Origin: an archaeon
GTDB taxonomy: Archaea; Nanobdellota; Nanobdellia; SCGC-AAA011-G17; GW2011-AR20
DNA: 36,432 bases
Direction of reading: 5' to 3'
Assembly (NCBI GenBank): GCA_002687185.1
Contig: NYZO01000112.1
Location: 1 to 36,432 of the forward strand
Within the stretch, counting starts at the first letter, position 1, and each line of letters starts with the position of its first letter. Position numbers and translations under genes: made by a program. Shown in pieces: positions 10,366 to 19,632 of the stretch. The notes beneath the pieces were generated by a model, which was given only the letters and a program-made list of their open reading frames with translations, made no database searches and was not told where the DNA came from.

Positions 10366-11172
10366 ATGGATCTTATAGCGCAAATTAAAAAGAAAGCAGT
10401 CAAAGCACCAGCACGCATAATATTCTGTGAAAATAATGATAATAGGATTGCTAGCGCAGTCAATAAAATCAAAAAAGAGAAAACAGCAACGCCGATACTT
10501 CTTGACGGGAAGACACTTGAAGATAATTTTAAGACGGCTGTAAATATGCTTGAAAATGATGAGGCTGATGCAATCATAAGTGGAGCAAGCCATCCTACGG
10601 CAATGACTATTAAATTAGCTATTAGTCATGGGACACAAGACGGAGTGCAACGAATATCGGGCGGGATGCTGATGCTGAAACAACAGTCGCTTTATTATTT
10701 TGCAGATTGTGCGGTCATGATCGATCCTGATGCTAAACAATTAGCTGAAGTTGCGACACTCTCAAGTCAGATGTTTCAAAAAATTACAGGGCTTAGACCG
10801 CGAGTTGCAATGCTTTCTTATTCAACGCTTGGAAGTGCGCAAGGGGATAGTGCTCAAAAAGTTAGGCAAGCAATACAATCATTAAAGAAAACTAATTTTG
10901 AAGTATTAGGAGAAGTGCAAGTAGACGCAGCCATTGATCCGGCTGTATTGCACAAAAAAGCAAAAGTTACTAGCACGCCAGCTAATGTGTTTGTGTTTCC
11001 AGATCTAGACGCAGGTAATATCGGATATAAACTTGTGCAACGATTAGGAGAATATAGAGCGATTGGGCCAATATTACATGGTACCAAAAAACCGATTAAT
11101 GATTTGAGCAGAGGATGTACAGTGTCTGATATTGTTGATCTGTCTGCTGTTACTTCGATTCAAGCAAAATGA
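10366..11172 (+). CDS. pta: Phosphate acetyltransferase (short form)
   Basis: Pta/Ptb family pattern: ENDEADAIISGASHPTAMTIKLAI, FADCAVMIDPDAKQLAEVA, PRVAMLSYSTLGSAQGD, VFPDLDAGNIGYKLVQRL; followed by acetate kinase. ATG 10366 is preferred over TTG 10363. Confidence 0.85.
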   Translation: MDLIAQIKKKAVKAPARIIFCENNDNRIASAVNKIKKEKTATPILLDGKTLEDNFKTAVNMLENDEADAIISGASHPTAMTIKLAISHGTQDGVQRISGGMLMLKQQSLYYFADCAVMIDPDAKQLAEVATLSSQMFQKITGLRPRVAMLSYSTLGSAQGDSAQKVRQAIQSLKKTNFEVLGEVQVDAAIDPAVLHKKAKVTSTPANVFVFPDLDAGNIGYKLVQRLGEYRAIGPILHGTKKPINDLSRGCTVSDIVDLSAVTSIQAK

Positions 11173-12281
11173 AGATAGTAACCATTAATGTGGGGAGCTC
11201 AACCATAAAATATGCACGCTATGAAACAGAAAGATTTGTGTATTCAGGCCGTATTGATAGGATTGGGACGCCTCAAGCGTATGTGTTAGAAGATAAGAGG
11301 ATAGAACATATTAAAGCACGTACATTTGTGCAAGCATTAGATTGGCTGAAACAAAGAATTAAAACGCCTGATGCTGTGAGCTATAGAGTTGTGTACGCGC
11401 ATGGGTTTGATAAACCGTGTATTGTTACTAAAAAACTATTGGACAAAATTAAAGAAGGAACTTTGGTTGCGCCACTACATAATCCGTGGATACTCAAAAC
11501 AATATTGAATTTCAAACGACAATTTAAGGTGGCTAAACATATTGCAGTCTTTGATACTTATGTTCATAATACAATCTCAGATCGGAACAAAATGTATGCT
11601 ATACCTAAAAAATATACCGGGCAAATTCAAAAAAATGGGTTTCATGGGCTTGTGGTTGAATCAGTTATTTCTAAACTAAAACAAAATGGACGGCATAATA
11701 AAAAAATACTTGTGATACATCTTGGAAATGGATGCAGTGTTACAGCAGTTAAGAATAATCGAGTGGTTAATACTTCTATGGGATATACACCGCTTGATGG
11801 AATTATGATGAGCACACGGTGCGGTGCAATAGATCCTGGGGCGATACTTGGGCTCGTTAAAAAAGTAGGTGTTAGTAAAACTGAAAAGATACTTTGGACT
11901 GAGTCTGGGCTGAAGGCGCTAGGTGGTGCGTCAGATTTGCGTGATCTTAGGGGGAGGAAACAGTCGAGAGGTGTGTTAGACGCGTTCTTAGATAGTATTG
12001 TGCGAATAATTGGGATGTATTATTTTGAGCTTGGAGGAGCTGATGTGATTGTCTTCTCAGGAGGGATTGCTGAGAACGAAACTTGGTTCTTGAAACGAAT
12101 TTTTAAACGGTTAAATTTCTTAGATTTAAGATTTAATAAACAGAAACGTGGGCTAATAACGATCCCTAAGTCAGAAATTGAAGTCTATGTTTTGAACGCG
12201 GATGAACAGGAAATGTTAAAAAGACACGCCTGCACGCTTTTAAGAAAGATACTAAGAAATAATCGAAAGAAAAATGCTTGA
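11169..12281 (+). CDS. ackA: Acetate kinase
   Basis: ASKHA kinase motifs VTINVGSSTIKY, FDTYVHNT, HLGNGCSVTAVKNNRVVNTSMGYTPLDGIMMSTRCGAIDPG, FSGGIAENE; ATGA overlap with pta. Confidence 0.9.
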   Translation: MKIVTINVGSSTIKYARYETERFVYSGRIDRIGTPQAYVLEDKRIEHIKARTFVQALDWLKQRIKTPDAVSYRVVYAHGFDKPCIVTKKLLDKIKEGTLVAPLHNPWILKTILNFKRQFKVAKHIAVFDTYVHNTISDRNKMYAIPKKYTGQIQKNGFHGLVVESVISKLKQNGRHNKKILVIHLGNGCSVTAVKNNRVVNTSMGYTPLDGIMMSTRCGAIDPGAILGLVKKVGVSKTEKILWTESGLKALGGASDLRDLRGRKQSRGVLDAFLDSIVRIIGMYYFELGGADVIVFSGGIAENETWFLKRIFKRLNFLDLRFNKQKRGLITIPKSEIEVYVLNADEQEMLKRHACTLLRKILRNNRKKNA

Positions 12282-13296
12282 TAAAGCTTCACTTACTAAA
12301 TTACGAGAACTTGTGACAACAGCACAAAATCCATACGCATTCTATGACGATGATCCAGACGGGTTTGTGTCGTATCTACTTATTAAGAAAGCGCATGAAC
12401 CGTTTGATGGGACAATAATAAAAGGTAGTCCAATGCTTGAGCCGATATATGCTACCAAAGTTAATAAAAATATTATTGATCGTGTTTTTATATTAGATAA
12501 ACCGCTTGTAGATACATCGTTTGTGCGTGACGTTAAATTACCTATTGTTTGGGTGGATCATCATGAGCCGCAAAATATTGGAGGTGTTACGTATTTTAAT
12601 CCGAGAGTTCAAGCGCCAAAAGACCGGAGCCCTACATCGTACATAATATATAAAGCAGTCGGTGGGCCGCTTTGGCTTGCGATGGTCGGAGTAGTAGGGG
12701 ATTGGTACTTGTGTCCGGAACTGAAATTACTCCAGAAAAAAAAACCTAAACTCTTGTCAACTATTAAAAGTCCGCCGCATGTATTGTTTGAAACGCAATT
12801 TGGGACTGTCATAAAAACGTTCGCTTTTTTATTAAAACAACCTGTCAGAACTATTAATAAATTTGTGCCAGAACTATTGACAATAAAAGAGCCTGAAGAA
12901 ATACTTGAGCAAAAAACGCCTGCAGGAAAAATGCTTATGAAAAATTATTTGAACATAAATAAGGAGTATGAGCCATTATTACAAGAAGCGTTGACAAAAG
13001 AGACAAAAAATAGTTTGGTTTATACATATACTGCATTGAAGAGAAGCTTTACAGGGGAGCTAAGTAACGAATTATTACACAGAGCCAAAGCTGAATTAAT
13101 AGTTGTTGCACGACTAAAAGATGGCGAGTATAAAATGAGTCTTAGAACTCGAAAAGTTAACCTGCAACCTATTATTAAAAAAGCATTGGTTGGAATCCAA
13201 GGTCATGGTGGAGGACATGAACAAGCATGCGGTGCGTGTGTGCCTGAACATGCGTTTGAAGGATTCATAGAAAAAATAAAAAGAGAAATGGTATGA
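12274..13296 (+). CDS. DHH-family phosphoesterase (RecJ/NrnA-like)
   Basis: YDDDPDGFVSYLLIKK, WVDHHEP and C-terminal GHGGGHEQACGACV (DHHA1-type) motifs; 8-nt overlap with ackA. Confidence 0.8.
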   Translation: MLDKASLTKLRELVTTAQNPYAFYDDDPDGFVSYLLIKKAHEPFDGTIIKGSPMLEPIYATKVNKNIIDRVFILDKPLVDTSFVRDVKLPIVWVDHHEPQNIGGVTYFNPRVQAPKDRSPTSYIIYKAVGGPLWLAMVGVVGDWYLCPELKLLQKKKPKLLSTIKSPPHVLFETQFGTVIKTFAFLLKQPVRTINKFVPELLTIKEPEEILEQKTPAGKMLMKNYLNINKEYEPLLQEALTKETKNSLVYTYTALKRSFTGELSNELLHRAKAELIVVARLKDGEYKMSLRTRKVNLQPIIKKALVGIQGHGGGHEQACGACVPEHAFEGFIEKIKREMV

Positions 13297-15233
13297 AACG
13301 ATTATTTTCGATTTTAATTAGTTTATTTATTCTTGCTAGTCTAGTCATTGCGGCTGAAGAAGATCTGTCAGGAAGCTCGGAGCTGCATACGCAAATAAAG
13401 CTTGATTCAATGGTCGACGTCAAGTCCGTTGGAAATGAATTTTTTTTAGAGAGCATGGATGTGGACCTAACCTTCTATCCACGGGATACGCCGTTTCAAT
13501 CTATTCAAACAGTAGATTATACAACAAAACCTAATACACGCACAGAACCAAAAGGACAACCTTTGTATCAATGGGGACAACTAAGCGCTGGGCCGGTTGA
13601 GTATGGTTACGTAGCTGATGTAGTGTCATACCCGTATGTAGTAAAAGTTACTGAAGAACCACCGTTCCCGCTACCATCAATAGAAGTTGATGATCTGTAT
13701 CTATCAGCTACTGAAACAATAAAATCAGACAGTCCGCAAATTACTGCGCGAGCAACAGAAATAGTTGCAGGCGAGACAGACACATTCCGCGCAGCACATA
13801 AAATTGGGGTTTGGGTTAATGATAATATTGAATATAGTCTTGAAACATTAACAGAAAAAGCAACACAAGACGCTGACTGGGTGTTTGAGAATAGACGAGG
13901 TGTGTGTGACGAATTAACTACACTTTTTGTGTCGATGGTGCGCTCGGTTGGGATACCGGCAAAATTCGTATCAGGGATGGTCTATAGTAACACAATAGAC
14001 GGGTTTGCGCCGCATGCATGGGCTGAGATCTATTTGCCCGGAACTGGTTGGGTGCCGTTTGATCCTACATTCGGACAACTTGGGTTTGTTGATGCAGCAC
14101 ATATTAAAATGGATGAGCCGCTCGATTACCGGGACGCGTCAGTAGAATTTACATGGAAGAGTAGAGACGCAAACATTGAACCAGAAGAGTTATCGTTTGA
14201 TGTTGAAACAGTATCGTCAATACAACAATTACAATCCTCTGTAACACTAGGAGTAAAAGCTTTGGTGGATGATGTTGGTGCGTCAAGTTATGTGCCGATA
14301 GAAGTGAAAATAAATAATCCTAATACACATTACGCTGCAACGTCACTAACACTTACAAAGGTTCCTACAAAAATCGAACCGATAATAGTGCAAGTTCTAG
14401 TGGAACCACAAAGTACGCAAAGAGTATACTTTGTTATACAAACACCAGATGAATTGCTTGATGGGTATAGCTATACATCAGAAATTGGGGTTAAAGATTT
14501 CTTCGGAAGCGTTGGTGAAACAGAAATACACTATGCACTTGATGGGGAATATGTTTCAAAAGAAGAAGCTGAAAATATATACAAAGGGCTCGAAGATGAA
14601 ACCAAACAGCAAGTTGCATATTTCTATTTTTGTGATACAGAAAAAGAGTCGTTTTATACTTATGAAGAAGTAGTAGCCATTACGTGTTCTGTGAAAAGCT
14701 TGAGTAACGTTATATTAACAGACGTGAAACTTTGTTTTGATGATGAATGCGAGACGTTTGATCTTGGAATAGCACAAGAGAAGAAATTTGAATTTGTAAA
14801 ACCAGTCGTTGAAAAAGATTATGATGTAACGTTAGAAGTTGATAGGAAACGAAGTAAAAAAACTGTGATGATTAAGCCTAAAGAAGTACCTACGCTAGAA
14901 GCTGAATTCTTAAACACGTTTGAAACAATTGGATACGATGAAACGAAAACACTGTCTATACAGCTTGAAATGTCAGAGCCACTAACAAAAATTAATGTTG
15001 AAGGGACTGGGTTGAAAGCTTCCGGAAAAGATAAAAAATCACTCGAAGATGGAGTGTTGAAAGTGCAAATAGAAGGTAAGAAAATATATCCTGGTGATGA
15101 AGTCGATCTTGTACTTACGTATAAAGATAAAAATGGTCGTGAATATGAAAAAAAAGAATCGTTGACAGTTAAAGTGATAAATGTGCCGTTTTTAGTGAAA
15201 GTTAAACAAGTACTGTTTGGCTGGTTGTCTTGA
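13293..15233 (+). CDS. Exported transglutaminase-like domain protein
   Basis: Signal peptide MKRLFSILISLFILASLVIAA; catalytic Cys/His/Asp pattern RRGVCDELTTLFVSMVRSVGIPAKFVSG...PHAWAEIYLPGTGWVPFDPTFG; ATGA overlap with the DHH gene. Confidence 0.85.
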   Translation: MKRLFSILISLFILASLVIAAEEDLSGSSELHTQIKLDSMVDVKSVGNEFFLESMDVDLTFYPRDTPFQSIQTVDYTTKPNTRTEPKGQPLYQWGQLSAGPVEYGYVADVVSYPYVVKVTEEPPFPLPSIEVDDLYLSATETIKSDSPQITARATEIVAGETDTFRAAHKIGVWVNDNIEYSLETLTEKATQDADWVFENRRGVCDELTTLFVSMVRSVGIPAKFVSGMVYSNTIDGFAPHAWAEIYLPGTGWVPFDPTFGQLGFVDAAHIKMDEPLDYRDASVEFTWKSRDANIEPEELSFDVETVSSIQQLQSSVTLGVKALVDDVGASSYVPIEVKINNPNTHYAATSLTLTKVPTKIEPIIVQVLVEPQSTQRVYFVIQTPDELLDGYSYTSEIGVKDFFGSVGETEIHYALDGEYVSKEEAENIYKGLEDETKQQVAYFYFCDTEKESFYTYEEVVAITCSVKSLSNVILTDVKLCFDDECETFDLGIAQEKKFEFVKPVVEKDYDVTLEVDRKRSKKTVMIKPKEVPTLEAEFLNTFETIGYDETKTLSIQLEMSEPLTKINVEGTGLKASGKDKKSLEDGVLKVQIEGKKIYPGDEVDLVLTYKDKNGREYEKKESLTVKVINVPFLVKVKQVLFGWLS

Positions 15234-15296
15234 GATGAAAAAAACGTAACCTAGAATAAAAAACATTAAAAACTATTGATTATTCTTCCCTTTTAG

Positions 15297-16745
15297 ATGG
15301 CAAATAAAACAACTTTTGGGATTAGTAAAGAAAAAAACTTTTCAGAATGGTTTACGCAAATTATTCAAAAAGCAGAATTAGCTGATTTAAGGTACAATAT
15401 AAAGGGCTTTCTTGTTTTTCAGCCTTGGTCTGTCTATTCTATGGAAAAGATGTATGCGATTTTAGAGAAAATATTACAAGGAAAAGGTCATAAGCCATAT
15501 TGGTTTCCAACGTTAATTCCAGAGGCTAATTTGAAAAAAGAGTCCTCACATATAAAGGGTTTTAGTCCTGAAGTTTTTTGGGTGACCCATGGGGGGGATA
15601 GTGAATTCAAAGACAAATATGCGTTAAGGCCTACTTCTGAAACAGCGTTTTATCAAATGTTTAGCTTGTGGGTGCAGTCTTATAATGACCTTCCGTTTAA
15701 AGTGTATCAGAGGGCAAATATTTTCAGATATGATACTAAAGCAACACGACCTTTTTTGAGATCGAGAGAATTTCATTGGATAGAAACCCACTGTGTTCAT
15801 GAAACTGAAGACGATGCGATGAAACAAGTTCATGAGGATATGGAGACCACAGAAGAAATACTTCACGAGAATTTTTGTTTACCTTTTATGTTTTTTGAAA
15901 GACCTGCTTGGGATAAGTTTCCTGGGGCAGAAAGGACTTTTGCTGCTGATGTTTTAAATCCAGACGGAAAATTAGTGCAACAACCCTCAACTCATTTGAT
16001 CTCTCAAGAATTCTCAAAAGCTTTTGATGTGAAATTTATGGATAGAGATAAAAAAGAAAAATATGCTTATATGACTTGTTATGGTCCAGCGATCTCAAGA
16101 ATATTTGCAAGTGTTATAATCTTTCATGGTGATGATAAAGGATTGAATTTTCCTTGGAAAATAGCTCCGTTACAAGTTATAATTGTTCCTATTAGGGAAA
16201 CTAATGAAATCGAAAAAGAGATACAAAAACTTGAAAAAAAATTAATTTTAAGTAATATATCGGTGGATGTTGATAGGTCAGATAGATCGTTGGGGGAAAA
16301 ACTTTATTTTTGGGAGATGAAGGGCGTGCCTTTGAGAATTGAATTAGGAGAAAGGGAATTACAAAAGAGACGATTAACAGTATTTAGAAGGGACATAGGT
16401 AAAAAGGAGTTTGTGGCGATTAAAGATTTATTGAAATATATAGAAAAAACTTCTAAAAAAATTGATGAAAACTTAAGGAGAAAAGCGGATAACCTTTTTA
16501 AAAATAAAATTGTGAATGTGAAGTCGAAAGACGGATTACAAAAAGCTATTGATCAAGGAAAGATAGCAAGATGCGGCTTTTGCTCTGTTGATAAAAATGG
16601 AAATGACTGTGCGGAAATTATTGAAAAAGAAGTACAAGCAGAGGTTAGAGGTACGAGATTAGACGAAAAGAAGAATGATTTTTCAAAGTGTATCATCTGT
16701 GAAAAAGAATCTCATCACGTTGTTTATGTAGCACGAAGTTATTAA
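15297..16745 (+). CDS. proS: Prolyl-tRNA synthetase (archaeal/eukaryotic-like type)
   Basis: Class II motifs WFPTLIPEANLKKES, ALRPTSETAFYQMF, VYQRANIFRYDTKATRPFLRSREFHWIETH; C-terminal ProRS tail with Cys pairs ending VVYVARSY. Confidence 0.95.
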   Translation: MANKTTFGISKEKNFSEWFTQIIQKAELADLRYNIKGFLVFQPWSVYSMEKMYAILEKILQGKGHKPYWFPTLIPEANLKKESSHIKGFSPEVFWVTHGGDSEFKDKYALRPTSETAFYQMFSLWVQSYNDLPFKVYQRANIFRYDTKATRPFLRSREFHWIETHCVHETEDDAMKQVHEDMETTEEILHENFCLPFMFFERPAWDKFPGAERTFAADVLNPDGKLVQQPSTHLISQEFSKAFDVKFMDRDKKEKYAYMTCYGPAISRIFASVIIFHGDDKGLNFPWKIAPLQVIIVPIRETNEIEKEIQKLEKKLILSNISVDVDRSDRSLGEKLYFWEMKGVPLRIELGERELQKRRLTVFRRDIGKKEFVAIKDLLKYIEKTSKKIDENLRRKADNLFKNKIVNVKSKDGLQKAIDQGKIARCGFCSVDKNGNDCAEIIEKEVQAEVRGTRLDEKKNDFSKCIICEKESHHVVYVARSY

Positions 16746-17829
16746 TTTTAACAAAATCATATAATTTTGGTCTTTTCTTGAAATAGATCCAATTCTTAAC
16801 GTGATAAACCTTGATGTTTAGTTCTTTAGCGATTTTATACGCTGAGAAACCTTTCTTTCTTAGTATTAGAGCTTTTTCGTATTTTTTTATTTTTTCGATC
16901 TCTTTTCTTGCGTGATATTTTATTTTCTGAATGTGCATTAAACTTCCTAACCTTCTTTTCTGATTATATAAGAAGCCTATTCTTTGGATGAAATTAGAGA
17001 GATTAATGTAATTTGAGTAAATTACGAAAAAGATTTGTTGCATGTTACCGCCATCTCTTGATCTTATATAAGTTCGGTCGAATTTTATGTTTGATGAAAT
17101 TATACCAAATTCTGTCAGCACATTCCTAATTTGATTGAAAAAGAATTTACCCTGATTGATGAAGTTTTTGTGCTTTGAGCAATATAATTTCAGAGACTGA
17201 TAAGCAAGACGTTTCCTTTTTATTAATGTGATTTTGCTCAGTTCACTGTCAAAAAATCCTTGTAGGAATCTCTTCTTAATTTTAGATGCTTTTTTTGTTT
17301 TTAAGATCCAGTTGGGTATCTTCGTCTCTGCTTTTGTTTTGTCTCCACTGACAGCTCCAAGACAAAGTAAAAGTCTTGAAAATACACAGTCATGAACAGC
17401 CATCTTTCCATTATTAATTTTATATGTGTATACCACTGGTTTAACACTAAATCTCCTAAAGAGGGTCTTCATATCTTCTAAATCTGAATTAATACCATAA
17501 AACCAAGTATTGCATTTATTTCTGGAAATATGCCCGTCCCCGAGATTATAACCTATGAGATATGCTAAAGATTGTATATTCTGATTTGAGAACTGTTTAA
17601 AGTAACCTCTTACTTTTGCTTTTTCGAATGTCTTTACAGAATTTGGTTTACTATCTGTATATCTCCATCTATAGATTCTATGAATGCTGACGTTAGTTTT
17701 AACCTTTATTTGATTTTTAGTGTATCTCTTTTTATGAAGGTTCATTACTTTATAATAATCTTTTATATCTTTGACCTCTTGATCTGAAAATTTTTTTAGG
17801 AAATCTTTTCGTTGAAGTCTATAATTCAT
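16693..17829 (-). CDS. Free-standing LAGLIDADG homing endonuclease
   Basis: Two LAGLIDADG-type helices, LAYLIGYNLGDGHIS and FLQGFFDSE, with HTH-like segments at both ends. 53-bp antisense overlap with the 3' end of proS. Confidence 0.8.
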   Translation of the reverse strand: MNYRLQRKDFLKKFSDQEVKDIKDYYKVMNLHKKRYTKNQIKVKTNVSIHRIYRWRYTDSKPNSVKTFEKAKVRGYFKQFSNQNIQSLAYLIGYNLGDGHISRNKCNTWFYGINSDLEDMKTLFRRFSVKPVVYTYKINNGKMAVHDCVFSRLLLCLGAVSGDKTKAETKIPNWILKTKKASKIKKRFLQGFFDSELSKITLIKRKRLAYQSLKLYCSKHKNFINQGKFFFNQIRNVLTEFGIISSNIKFDRTYIRSRDGGNMQQIFFVIYSNYINLSNFIQRIGFLYNQKRRLGSLMHIQKIKYHARKEIEKIKKYEKALILRKKGFSAYKIAKELNIKVYHVKNWIYFKKRPKLYDFVKINNFVLHKQRDEILFHR

Positions 17830-18000
17830 AGGATATCTAAGGCAATAATAAACATAAACTTATTGGAGGAAAATCCGGAAAATTAGGCCAGTAATTCGTA
17901 AGAACTAATCAAAAACGTGGATAAACTCGCATCTGTTTTATCTTAAACGTAGACTGCTTATAAAGGAGCTTTCTTTTTCGTTGTTATAATTAATACATAA

Positions 18001-18234
18001 AAACTATTAGTAACTGTAAAAGATAAAAAAACATTTTTGAAAGCAGTAAAGGATGAGCGATGGATTAAAGCGTTACATTGCGGGAAAGTGTCCTGTGAAG
18101 AAACAATCAAAGAAGAAACAAGTGGTGTTAAATCTAATTGTATACCGTTTGAACAATCTAAAACTATAAGTGGAAATTGTGTGTTCTGTGGTGAGAAAGC
18201 TAAATATGAAGTGCTGTTTGCTAAGAGCTACTGA
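18001..18234 (+). pseudogene. Orphan 3' remnant of a second proS (C-terminal zinc-binding-like tail)
   Basis: Open frame reads KLLVTVKDKKTFLKAVKDERWIKALHCGKVSCEETIKEETSGVKSNCIPFEQSKTISGNCVFCGEKAKYEVLFAKSY*, collinear with the intact ProRS tail (KIVNVKSKDGLQKAIDQGKIARCGF...CIICEKESHHVVYVARSY). The ProRS catalytic core is missing upstream. Confidence 0.8.
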
Positions 18235-18364
18235 ATGTTAGGTATTTTCGTCTTGTATCAATAATGTTTGCATTAAGTGGTCTTTCTTGATCTTCGTAAA
18301 TTTGCTTATAAAGACCGTCCGTTCTACAATATCGATTAAACTATCATTAGTATATTCTATTGTT

Positions 18365-19066
18365 TTATTCTAGTGTGAAATAAACTCGTCGATTATTTTT
18401 CCCTTTGTTATCCATTGAAATGATCTTTAATTTTCCTATCTCTTTAGTCTCTTTAACGTGAGTGCCGCCGCATGCTTGAATATCATAATCGCCAACCTTT
18501 ACAATACGGATCTCTTTTAGTGTTGGAGGTAATACGCCTTTAAGCCTGAAAATACTTTTGATCTTCATTGCTTCGTTATAAGGTAGATTCTCTGTAGTGA
18601 TAGATAAGTTACTTTTAATAATCTCATTCGCCTTGTCTTGATATTCATAGAATTGTTCCCTGTTAAATTCCTCTAAATTTAAATCAATACGGGATTTGTC
18701 TAAGTCTAGTTGGTTACCAGTAATTAACGCTCCAGTGTCTTGATAAATTGCTGATGCTAAAATGTGGGATGCAGTGTGGTAACGCATGAACTTGTAACGT
18801 CTGTCCCAGTCAATCTTAGCTGTTACCGAGTCGTCTTTTTTTAATGATTCTGTGTCTGTTTGAAGACTGACTTTACCATCGATCTTTTTAGCGAAGATGA
18901 CTTTTGAAGTTTGATCATTGTTAGTTAAAGTTCCTGTATCGGTAGGTTGGCCGCCTGATTGTGGGTAGAAAATGTTGTCTTGTAAAACAATGAATCGACC
19001 GTCTGATTTTATGATAGTTGTTTGTAGTTCGTTTTGGTAAGAATCTTTCAAATATATATTATTCAT
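18365..19066 (-). CDS. alaX: AlaX-type alanyl-tRNA editing protein
   Basis: FYPQSGGQPTDTG, RYHTASHILASAIYQ (HxxxH) and ACGGTHV editing-domain motifs. Confidence 0.85.
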   Translation of the reverse strand: MNNIYLKDSYQNELQTTIIKSDGRFIVLQDNIFYPQSGGQPTDTGTLTNNDQTSKVIFAKKIDGKVSLQTDTESLKKDDSVTAKIDWDRRYKFMRYHTASHILASAIYQDTGALITGNQLDLDKSRIDLNLEEFNREQFYEYQDKANEIIKSNLSITTENLPYNEAMKIKSIFRLKGVLPPTLKEIRIVKVGDYDIQACGGTHVKETKEIGKLKIISMDNKGKNNRRVYFTLE

Positions 19067-19119
19067 GAAAATCTATCGATGAAATGGTAGTTAATAAAGG
19101 TTGGTTTTTACTTGATTAG

Positions 19120-19617
19120 ATGCCAAATCAAAATCATTATATTAGGGTGGAATTTTTGTTTAACTTAATGGAACTTGAATTAGTCCAACATAAATCTGCT
19201 GGAGGGATTATACTCTATTTAGGTGATCATAAATTAATTTATAGGAATGTAATACTTGTTAACCAAATAAAAGACGATTCATGGTCGTTTCCGAAAGGGC
19301 ATATTGATGATGAAGAAGATGTTTTAGAAGCTGCGGAAAGAGAAATATTTGAGGAGACTGGTATCCATGGGGATAATTTAAAACTAGAAAAAAGATTCGA
19401 AGATTATTTTAGGTTTCATGGAAATACAAAAGAATTAAAACAGATTACTCTATTTCATTTTACAACCGAACAATATCACCTTATTCCTCAGGATATGTTT
19501 AATCCTAAAGCTTTGTGGACGCCGTTAGAGGAAACTGCTAAAAAATTAACTAATCCAGTTGATCAAAATTTTTTCTTACAACATCAAAACTATTTAGAAA
19601 CATTCATATATAGCTAA
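19120..19617 (+). CDS. NUDIX hydrolase
   Basis: Nudix box GHIDDEEDVLEAAEREIFEETGI; the start may be the internal ATG at 19168. Confidence 0.85.
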   Translation: MPNQNHYIRVEFLFNLMELELVQHKSAGGIILYLGDHKLIYRNVILVNQIKDDSWSFPKGHIDDEEDVLEAAEREIFEETGIHGDNLKLEKRFEDYFRFHGNTKELKQITLFHFTTEQYHLIPQDMFNPKALWTPLEETAKKLTNPVDQNFFLQHQNYLETFIYS

Positions 19618-19632
19618 GTTTAATTGATTATA

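Noticed and set aside
10252-12812. Antisense ORFs 10252..10593, 10338..10577, 10854..11087, 12609..12812
   Set aside because: Overlap the confident pta and DHH coding regions and look like shadow translations.
16693-17829. Interpretation of the endonuclease as an intein or an intron ORF in proS
   Set aside because: It is on the opposite strand, proS is already full length upstream, and no splice motifs (Cys1...HN) are present.
18235-18364. Possible tRNA gene in the intergenic region between the proS remnant and alaX
   Set aside because: No cloverleaf, T-arm GTTCRA motif or plausible acceptor stem visible by eye; the same was true for other intergenic regions checked.
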